The notes under the pieces were generated by a model, which saw only the letters and a program-made list of their open reading frames with translations, did no database searches and was not told the DNA's origin. The position numbers and the translations under genes were made by a program. This document shows positions 6,258-12,415 of a DNA stretch of 14,140 nucleotides, piece by piece. Source of the stretch: Rhodoferax sp. (GTDB taxonomy: Bacteria > Pseudomonadota > Gammaproteobacteria > Burkholderiales > Burkholderiaceae_C); the NCBI GenBank assembly GCA_030833685.1, contig JAURGS010000040.1, positions 1 through 14,140 of the forward strand, in the 5' to 3' direction. The first letter of the stretch is position 1; each line of letters begins with the position of its first letter.

Positions 6258-7112
6258 ATGATGTCGCGCCGCTTCCACCTTATCGCGTACGCAGGCCTGA
6301 TGCTTGGCCTGGCATGGCCTGCAGCCAGTTGGGCTCAAACCGCCAGCAAACCGCTTCGCCTCGGTGTGCTGCCCAACATCAGCGCTCGGATTTTGCTGAC
6401 CCATTACCAACCCATGCGGGAGTACCTCAGCGAACAACTCAAGCGCGAAGTCGTCATTGAAACCTCCACCAATTTCAAGACCTTCGCGCAATCCACCAGT
6501 CGTGGAGAGTACGACCTGATCGTGACCGCGCCCAACCTCGGACTGGTGGCCAAGGTTGACCAAGGCTGGAAGCCGCTGGCATCGTACGAGCCAAAAATTC
6601 CTGCTCTCCTGGTCGCTCTAAAGCAAAACCCGAACGACGACGTCAAACAATTACAGGGCAAGAAACTTGCTTTGTCCAACCCCCAGTCTCTGGTCGCTTT
6701 GGTTGGCCTCAAATGGCTCAGCGAACAAGGCTTAACGCAGGACAAAGATTACAAAGTGACGTTAGCGGCTAACGACGAGAGTTTGGGCGTTTTACTCAAT
6801 GGCGGCGAAGCGCCCATGGCGATGATGAGCATGGGCGAATACAAGGCCAAATCAGAGGCCATGCGTGCAACCCTGCGCATCGTCAAGGTCATGAAAGAAC
6901 TTCCCGGCTTTATGGTAATGAGCAACCCGAAGATGCCTGCGCAGGAAAGCGCTCAATTACAGGCAGCGATGCGGGCGTTTCCGCAAACCACTTTGGGTAA
7001 GCGTTATTTCGAGCTCAGCGGGTTTAAAAATATCGGCCCAGTCGACGAAGACGGCATGGCGTTTCTGTCGAGCTTTGTCGATCAAACCCGCGCCGGGCTT
7101 GACCTCAAATAA
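6258..7112 (+). CDS. Periplasmic PhnD-type substrate-binding protein, probable sensor
   Basis: The 284-residue protein has a Sec signal peptide: basic MMSRR, a hydrophobic stretch at residues 7-24 and a probable cleavage after SWA (Ala26). The mature part fits the PhnD/SsuA/transferrin-like type II binding-protein fold, with LRLGVLPN (33-40), HYQPMREYLSEQL (49-61), FKTFAQSTSRGEYDLIVTAPNLG (73-95) and the second-lobe NDESLGVLLNGG (172-183). The region where phosphonate-binding PhnD proteins have a Ser-Thr-Ser-Gly loop reads SNPQSLVA (140-147) here, so a phosphonate ligand is not supported. ATG-ATG gives two possible starts; GGGGA lies 7 bases before the first. No permease or ATPase gene is adjacent. 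Instead a membrane kinase begins 8 bases downstream, so I infer a sensory role: the liganded protein would contact the periplasmic domain of the kinase. Confidence 0.85.
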   Translation: MMSRRFHLIAYAGLMLGLAWPAASWAQTASKPLRLGVLPNISARILLTHYQPMREYLSEQLKREVVIETSTNFKTFAQSTSRGEYDLIVTAPNLGLVAKVDQGWKPLASYEPKIPALLVALKQNPNDDVKQLQGKKLALSNPQSLVALVGLKWLSEQGLTQDKDYKVTLAANDESLGVLLNGGEAPMAMMSMGEYKAKSEAMRATLRIVKVMKELPGFMVMSNPKMPAQESAQLQAAMRAFPQTTLGKRYFELSGFKNIGPVDEDGMAFLSSFVDQTRAGLDLK

Positions 7113-7120
7113 TTAAGACT

Positions 7121-9889
7121 GTGCGCCGCAGCTCTGGGTTGAGACTCAAACTCGCCCTTGGTGGGGTGGCGCTTCTTGGCTTGTTGTGGGGCATCAGCAC
7201 CTACAACACAGCCAAAATCGTGGACCAGTCGCTTCGGTCCCAACTCGAAGAGCGCGGCAAACTGCTCAGTCCAATGCTCAACTCGGCGCTGGCGGTGCCC
7301 ATGGTTCAAAGGGATTACGCTTCTGTTGGCGCAATCTTGCTTGAGAGCCGTGCATCGCCTGAGCTGGAATATATTTTTGTTCAGGACTCGCAAGGCACGG
7401 TGATCGCCAGTGAGGGCAAGGCGCCTCCCGAAGTGATGAACGGCACACCGACGTCAAACAGTGACGACCCAATTACCCTTCAGACACAACATTTCTCAAC
7501 ACCTCTGGCCTTAGCAGGACAGGCTGTGGGCGTAGTTCGGTTTGGACTTTCCGGCAGTTCCCTGCTGGCTACCCGGCAAGCCATGCTGAGAGACATGTTC
7601 CTGATCGGGACTTTGGCACTGGTTCTGGTGTCGCTGATCTTATGGATTGCCAGCGGATCAATAATTCGGCCACTGAGCAGATTGGCGCGAAGCAGCCGGC
7701 AGATTGAAAGTGGTCACTACGACCTGGATCTTCCTCAGGCCGGAAACGACGAAATTGGCGATCTGATCAAGGCCTTTCGCGCAATGGGGATTGAGATCAA
7801 CCGAAAAGTCAGCGAGCTCACGGCCAGCCAAGGTCTTCAACAAACCTACCTGCGCGAAGCCTTGCAAAGGCAAGAGGAGCTCAAGATTGCTGTGCGTGCA
7901 GCCCAAGCAGCCAATGAAGCCAAGAGCCAGTTTTTGGCCAATATGAGTCATGAGATACGCACGCCGCTCAATGCGATGATGGGCATGCTGCAGCTGTTGC
8001 GCAAGACGGGCTTATCGGACAAGCAGCTTGATTTTGCGACCAAGTCGCATTCGGCCGCGCTGTTTTTGCAACGCTTGCTCAATGACATCTTGGACTTCTC
8101 CAAGATCGAGGCCAACATGCTGGTCTTTGACGCGCAGCCCTTTGCGCTCAAGGACCTCATGCAAGAGGTCTCTCACGTGCTGCAGCCGCCAGCCAGCGAC
8201 AAGGGCCTGGCGCTCAAGGTTGACACCGAGGCGCTCGCTGGGCGCGTGATTGGCGACGAACACCGGTTGCGCCAGGTGCTGCTCAACCTGGGCTCCAACG
8301 CGATCAAGTTCACCCCCAGCGGAAGCGTTCACATCAAGGCCGAAGTGATCAGCCAGGGCGACCATGCCGTGGAGCTGCTCTTTAGCGTGCGTGACACCGG
8401 CATTGGCATCGCAGCCGAGCAGCGCGCCAACATCTTCAAAAGCTTTACCCAGGCCGAGGCCTCCACGACCCGGCGCTTTGGCGGCAGCGGGCTGGGGCTG
8501 AGCATCAGCAACGGGCTGGTCAAACTCATGGGCTCACACATTCGGCTGCAAAGCCAGCCCGGCCAAGGCAGTACCTTTAGCTTTCGCATTAATTTACCTC
8601 TGGCTGATGAGGCCAGCCAGGATGCAGCCCAACAGGTCAGCCAAGACACCCCGGCGGCGCAGCCATCTGCTCTTGGCGCTGTGGCCACTGAGCACCACCA
8701 CCCATCGGCTGAGCTGGCCAGCGCTGCTGCCTCCAGCGCACCTGTGCCCGCGTCTAAGGCCACGGCGAGCACGCCGCTCACCTCGGCCAAGCCGCTCAAG
8801 GGCCTGCGGGTGCTGGTGGTCGAAGACTCACCCATGAACCAGGAGGTAGCCAAAGGCCTGCTCGAGGACGAAGGCGCTCAGGTCGAAGTGGCCGAGAACG
8901 GCCAAACCGGCCTGGATGCGGTGATCGCCGCCAACCCGCCCTTTGATGCGGTTTTGATGGATATTCAGATGCCGGTGATGGATGGCTTTGTCTCGACCAT
9001 GGCGATTCGGCGCATACCGCAGTTTCAGGATCTGCCGATCATCGCCATGACGGCCAATGCCATGGCCTCGGACCGTGACAAGTGTTTTGCGATTGGCATG
9101 AACGGCTACATCGGCAAGCCCTACGACATCGCCGAGGTGGTTGCCACCTTGCTGCGCGCCACGGCCAAGCACCGGGAACAAAAAGCGCAAGGCAGCCCCT
9201 CCAAGCCTGGGGCCGGTGGTTCAGGCCTGTCCTGGGCTGACGCTGCGGTGTCTGAGTCCACGCTGGCTGTGGGGGCTGCTCACAACATTGAACTGCCGCT
9301 TGCGCTCAAGCGCATGGGGGGCAAGATTGGCATCTACAAGCGCATGCTGCACAGCTTTAGTCAGGACATCGGTGGTATTGCCGGGCAGCTGCGCGCTTTG
9401 AGCCCGGATTCGCCTGAGAGCGCTATGCGACTGCTGCACTCCTTTAAAGGCTCAGCGGGCATGCTCGGCTTTCGCGCGCTCTCAGAGCGCCTGGCACAGG
9501 CTGAGCGCGATCTCAAACAGTCGGCTCGCCCCAGCCTGGAGCCTGAAGAAATCAACGCCTTGTCGGCGTTGATTGACACAGAGCAAAAAGCGGCGGCTGC
9601 CTTGCTCAGCGCCCTGGACGATGATCTGGCCCAACAAAAGGCCCACCAGGCTCAATCCCGCAGCACGCTCACACCCAGCGAGCTCGAAGCCTTCAGCGCC
9701 GATATGCATCGCCTCATCGCACTGCTGGAGGCATCCAATATGTCGGCCGTGGACCTCTTTGAGCAAATCCACGCCCAGTACCCCCAGATGCTCGGCGCCG
9801 CAGCAAGCAGCCTGCAAAAAGCCATTGACACCCTGGCATTCAAAAACGCCGCAGAACTCTGTGAGGATCTGTTGTTATCCTCCACCTAA
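7121..9889 (+). CDS. Membrane hybrid histidine kinase (HAMP-HisKA-HATPase-REC-HPt)
   Basis: This 922-residue sensor kinase has TM1 (about residues 8-27), a periplasmic domain of about 130 residues, TM2 (159-178) and HAMP (about 180-235). A coiled coil, a HisKA domain with the H-box SHEIRTP (His277) and an ATPase domain follow, the last with N-box Asn389/393, DTGIG (425-429) and GGSGLGL (454-460). An Ala/Pro/Ser-rich linker (about 496-558) leads to a receiver domain (Glu568/Asp569, phosphoacceptor Asp614, Thr644, Lys666) and an HPt domain with HSFKGSAG (His773). A helical tail of about 120 residues ends the protein. All phosphorelay residues are present, so a His277-Asp614-His773 relay is predicted. 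The start is GTG at 7121, 8 bases after the binding-protein stop and with little Shine-Dalgarno, which suggests translational coupling. The periplasmic domain is not a recognised ligand pocket and may read the neighbouring binding protein. Confidence 0.95.
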   Translation: MRRSSGLRLKLALGGVALLGLLWGISTYNTAKIVDQSLRSQLEERGKLLSPMLNSALAVPMVQRDYASVGAILLESRASPELEYIFVQDSQGTVIASEGKAPPEVMNGTPTSNSDDPITLQTQHFSTPLALAGQAVGVVRFGLSGSSLLATRQAMLRDMFLIGTLALVLVSLILWIASGSIIRPLSRLARSSRQIESGHYDLDLPQAGNDEIGDLIKAFRAMGIEINRKVSELTASQGLQQTYLREALQRQEELKIAVRAAQAANEAKSQFLANMSHEIRTPLNAMMGMLQLLRKTGLSDKQLDFATKSHSAALFLQRLLNDILDFSKIEANMLVFDAQPFALKDLMQEVSHVLQPPASDKGLALKVDTEALAGRVIGDEHRLRQVLLNLGSNAIKFTPSGSVHIKAEVISQGDHAVELLFSVRDTGIGIAAEQRANIFKSFTQAEASTTRRFGGSGLGLSISNGLVKLMGSHIRLQSQPGQGSTFSFRINLPLADEASQDAAQQVSQDTPAAQPSALGAVATEHHHPSAELASAAASSAPVPASKATASTPLTSAKPLKGLRVLVVEDSPMNQEVAKGLLEDEGAQVEVAENGQTGLDAVIAANPPFDAVLMDIQMPVMDGFVSTMAIRRIPQFQDLPIIAMTANAMASDRDKCFAIGMNGYIGKPYDIAEVVATLLRATAKHREQKAQGSPSKPGAGGSGLSWADAAVSESTLAVGAAHNIELPLALKRMGGKIGIYKRMLHSFSQDIGGIAGQLRALSPDSPESAMRLLHSFKGSAGMLGFRALSERLAQAERDLKQSARPSLEPEEINALSALIDTEQKAAAALLSALDDDLAQQKAHQAQSRSTLTPSELEAFSADMHRLIALLEASNMSAVDLFEQIHAQYPQMLGAAASSLQKAIDTLAFKNAAELCEDLLLSST
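7905..7981 (+). repeat. Exact 77-base direct repeat, copy 1 (kinase H-box region)
   Basis: This segment encodes AANEAKSQFLANMSHE onward to the MM after the H-box in the first kinase. It is identical, base for base, to the last 77 bases of the window (14064-14140), in the same reading frame. The base just before the repeat differs (C here, G in copy 2). Identity includes all synonymous positions, which is more than protein conservation requires. Confidence 0.97.
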
Positions 9890-9930
9890 ATGACTGCCAG
9901 CGCAGACTGGATTCCCCAAGCCTACCCATC

Positions 9931-12096
9931 ATGCAATCTGCTGACCCCATTGACCCTGCTGAATTTCTGTTTGATCAGGATGGTCACCTGCCGGCTAATG
10001 CACGCCAGACTATCTTGGTGGTCGATGATCAACCCACCAACGTCCATGCACTGCATCAGATATTTAGCGGCGATCATGAGGTGCTGGTCGCTACCAATGG
10101 TCAGGATGGCCTGAACCTGGCACGAAGCCGGCACCCGGACTTGATCCTGCTGGACATTGTTATGCCCGACCTCGATGGGAAGGAGGTCTGTCGTCAGCTC
10201 AAAGCAGCGGCTGATACGGCCGATATTCCAGTCATCTTCATCACAGGCAACACCGACACCGCAGACGAGGTGGCGGCGCTGGCACTTGCAGCAGTGGACT
10301 TCATCCGAAAACCCTTTGAGCCCCTGGTTGTGCGTGCACGGGTACAGGTACATCTCGAACTCAGGCAAAAAAATCAACAACTCTTGGCTTCACGGTCTGC
10401 GCTGGCGTTGGCTGCCACAGCGTTTTCGCACACCAGTGAAGGCATCATCATTCTTGACACCAATGGCCTGGTGATCGCAATAAACAAGGCTTTCGAGGCC
10501 GTCTCAGGGCGTGCGTCTGCGCAAACAATCGGACGCGCCTTCAAAGACTGGGAGCTGGCTCCAGGCTCACGCTATGGGTCCAACGTCATTTGGGAACAAA
10601 TGCAAGACACCGGGTTTTGGAATGGCGAGATTCTTTGCCTCAACCAAAACGGCAGCACTTCCGCACAGTTGCTCAACATCAACCAAGTCCTTGATGAGGC
10701 AGGTAGACGCACGCATTTCGTTGTCAACATGACCAACATCACCCGTCTCAAAGGCTTGCAAAAAGAGCTGGAGTCAATGGCAAATTTCGACGCGCTGACC
10801 GGTCTGCCCAACAGAGTCTTGCTGGCCGACAGAATGCGCCAGGCCATCACCCAGCACAGCCGCCGCGGCAAAGCGCTGGCTGTGTGCTACCTGGACCTCG
10901 ACGGCTTCAAAGCAGTCAATGACAACTACGGGCACAACTACGGTGATGAGTTGCTGATTGCCCTCTCCAATCGCCTTCGCAAAGCTTTGCGCGACGGCGA
11001 CACCCTGGCGCGCATCGGGGGTGATGAATTTGTCGCCATTGCCAGTGACATTTCTTCCGATAAAGACCGAGAAAGGGTCTTAGCGCGCCTGTTGCGCGCG
11101 GCCAGTGACCCAATACAGGTAAAAGACGCCGAACTTCAAGTCTCGGCGAGCATCGGCGTGGCGATTTACCCCAAGGATGCGGATACACAAGAAACGCTCA
11201 TGCATCTGGCCGATCAAGCCATGTATGTCGCCAAACAGCTTGGCAAAAACCGCTCCCAGATGTATTCGGGCATTATGGATGGGTCTGCTGAGAATCTCGA
11301 GGCGCGCCAACAGGAGCTGCAAAAAGCAGTGGTCAACAACGAGCTTGTTTTGCACTATCTGCCCCGCGTCTCCATGCGCACTGGCAATGTCAATGGCTAT
11401 GAAGCCTTGCTTCGATGGACCCATCCCCGCTTGGGCTCTTTGTTGCCCTCTGACTTTCTAACAGACCACCAAAACTCGCCCTTGATGATCCAATTAACCG
11501 ATTGGGTAATCGGCGAATCGCTGCAGCAACTTGAGCGCTGGAGGGAAACGGAACTCGACCACCCGATCAGTATCAACCTGAGCGGGTTCGACCTGTTCGA
11601 AACCGACTTAGCGCAACGGTTAGCCCTTCAACTAAAGGCCCATCCAAGCGTGGCCCCATCTTCGCTCCAACTCGAAATTCAGGAGCCCGTGCTGATGCAA
11701 CAAGTTGATCAGGCAGCAAGCGTCCTCAAGTCATGCGCTGCCTTGGGAGTCGGTTTCGCGATAGATAATTTTGGTACCGGCTACGCTACCGCCGCCTATC
11801 TGCGCAAATTGCCTTGTTCGGCCATCAAAATCGACCGCAGCTTTGCCTCCAATTTGATCAACGACAGCAACAGCCAGTCTGTCGTGCGTGGTGTCCTGGG
11901 CCTAGCCAAAGCCTACGGCTGTAAAGTCATCGCCGACGGCGTGGAATCTTTCCCGGTGAGTGAGGTCTTGCGCCGCATGGGCTGTGACAGCATCCAGGGG
12001 CACTACATCGCACCAGCCATGCGAGCCGGCTCTATTGCCAACTGGCTGCCCGACTGGTCTGCCAAAGTTCGCCTTGAGGCCTCACAGCGCGCGTGA
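9931..12096 (+). CDS. Response regulator with REC-PAS-GGDEF-EAL (cyclic-di-GMP output)
   Basis: The 721-residue cytosolic regulator has a receiver domain (about residues 25-140; Asp32/33, phosphoacceptor Asp75, Thr105, Lys127) and a PAS domain (about 155-270). A GGDEF domain (about 280-445) has an intact GGDEF (363-367) and an RxxD inhibitory site (Arg354-Asp357) nine residues upstream, so it should make cyclic-di-GMP with product feedback. The EAL domain (about 460-705) has EALLRW (491-496), Asn549, Glu582, Glu585, Lys633 and Gln689. However, the DDFGTG motif reads DNFGTG (Asn613), and the AEGVE motif reads ADGVE (Asp669). Phosphodiesterase activity is therefore doubtful. The ATG at 9931 is 41 bases after the kinase stop, with no clear Shine-Dalgarno. 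By position it is the likely phospho-acceptor from the kinase HPt domain. Confidence 0.95.
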   Translation: MQSADPIDPAEFLFDQDGHLPANARQTILVVDDQPTNVHALHQIFSGDHEVLVATNGQDGLNLARSRHPDLILLDIVMPDLDGKEVCRQLKAAADTADIPVIFITGNTDTADEVAALALAAVDFIRKPFEPLVVRARVQVHLELRQKNQQLLASRSALALAATAFSHTSEGIIILDTNGLVIAINKAFEAVSGRASAQTIGRAFKDWELAPGSRYGSNVIWEQMQDTGFWNGEILCLNQNGSTSAQLLNINQVLDEAGRRTHFVVNMTNITRLKGLQKELESMANFDALTGLPNRVLLADRMRQAITQHSRRGKALAVCYLDLDGFKAVNDNYGHNYGDELLIALSNRLRKALRDGDTLARIGGDEFVAIASDISSDKDRERVLARLLRAASDPIQVKDAELQVSASIGVAIYPKDADTQETLMHLADQAMYVAKQLGKNRSQMYSGIMDGSAENLEARQQELQKAVVNNELVLHYLPRVSMRTGNVNGYEALLRWTHPRLGSLLPSDFLTDHQNSPLMIQLTDWVIGESLQQLERWRETELDHPISINLSGFDLFETDLAQRLALQLKAHPSVAPSSLQLEIQEPVLMQQVDQAASVLKSCAALGVGFAIDNFGTGYATAAYLRKLPCSAIKIDRSFASNLINDSNSQSVVRGVLGLAKAYGCKVIADGVESFPVSEVLRRMGCDSIQGHYIAPAMRAGSIANWLPDWSAKVRLEASQRA

Positions 12097-12415
12097 TGCG
12101 CTGCGCACCATAGGTGAAGTGATAACCCGCCGGGCAAGAGCAGCCACATGCGATCAAAACGACGTGATGTCGCTTGCAGACACACCCAAAACCGACTGCG
12201 TCTGAGGCGTCGGGCAATGCCAGGCCACTCTGCGCGTGGCGCTGCCTCGGAACACAGGCGAAACAACTTGATAACAAGACCGCCGCAATTCATCCTAGAC
12301 TGACATCAGAAGGGTAGTGACTGTTAGGTCTTGTTGCGGCCAGTGCCCATCTCTTAGCCATCCGTAACAACATGGCCTCATCACCCACGGCGTTTACGAA
12401 GGGTCCAAACTTTTT
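12097..12415. other. Non-coding gap between regulator and second kinase
   Basis: This 319-base stretch shows no convincing gene; the minus-strand open frames have no family features. A short palindrome, TGCGCTGCGCA (12097-12107), follows the regulator stop but lacks a T-run. The right half holds the 9-bp inverted repeat at 12273-12335 and must contain the promoter for the second kinase. TTGATA (12268-12273) resembles a -35 box, but no -10 at normal spacing is convincing. The kinase Shine-Dalgarno is probably GAAGGG (12398-12403). Confidence 0.5.
12273..12335. repeat. 9-bp inverted repeat upstream of the second kinase
   Basis: AACAAGACC (12273-12281) and GGTCTTGTT (12327-12335) are perfect reverse complements, 45 bases apart. 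CCGCAA (12282-12288 region) and TTGCGG (12334-12339) also nearly match as a flanking alternative pairing. It may be a two-site operator bound by a dimeric regulator, or the base of a leader RNA structure. Nothing in the sequence decides between these. Confidence 0.5.

Noticed and set aside
9890..10114. Open frame starting at the ATG directly after the kinase stop
   Set aside because: It is out of frame with the real regulator beginning at 9931 and encodes a Trp/Cys/Met-rich peptide without motifs.
12003..12293. Small minus-strand genes in the gap after the regulator
   Set aside because: The two overlapping frames (96 and 81 codons) partly run over the regulator gene, show no family features and have no convincing ribosome-binding site.
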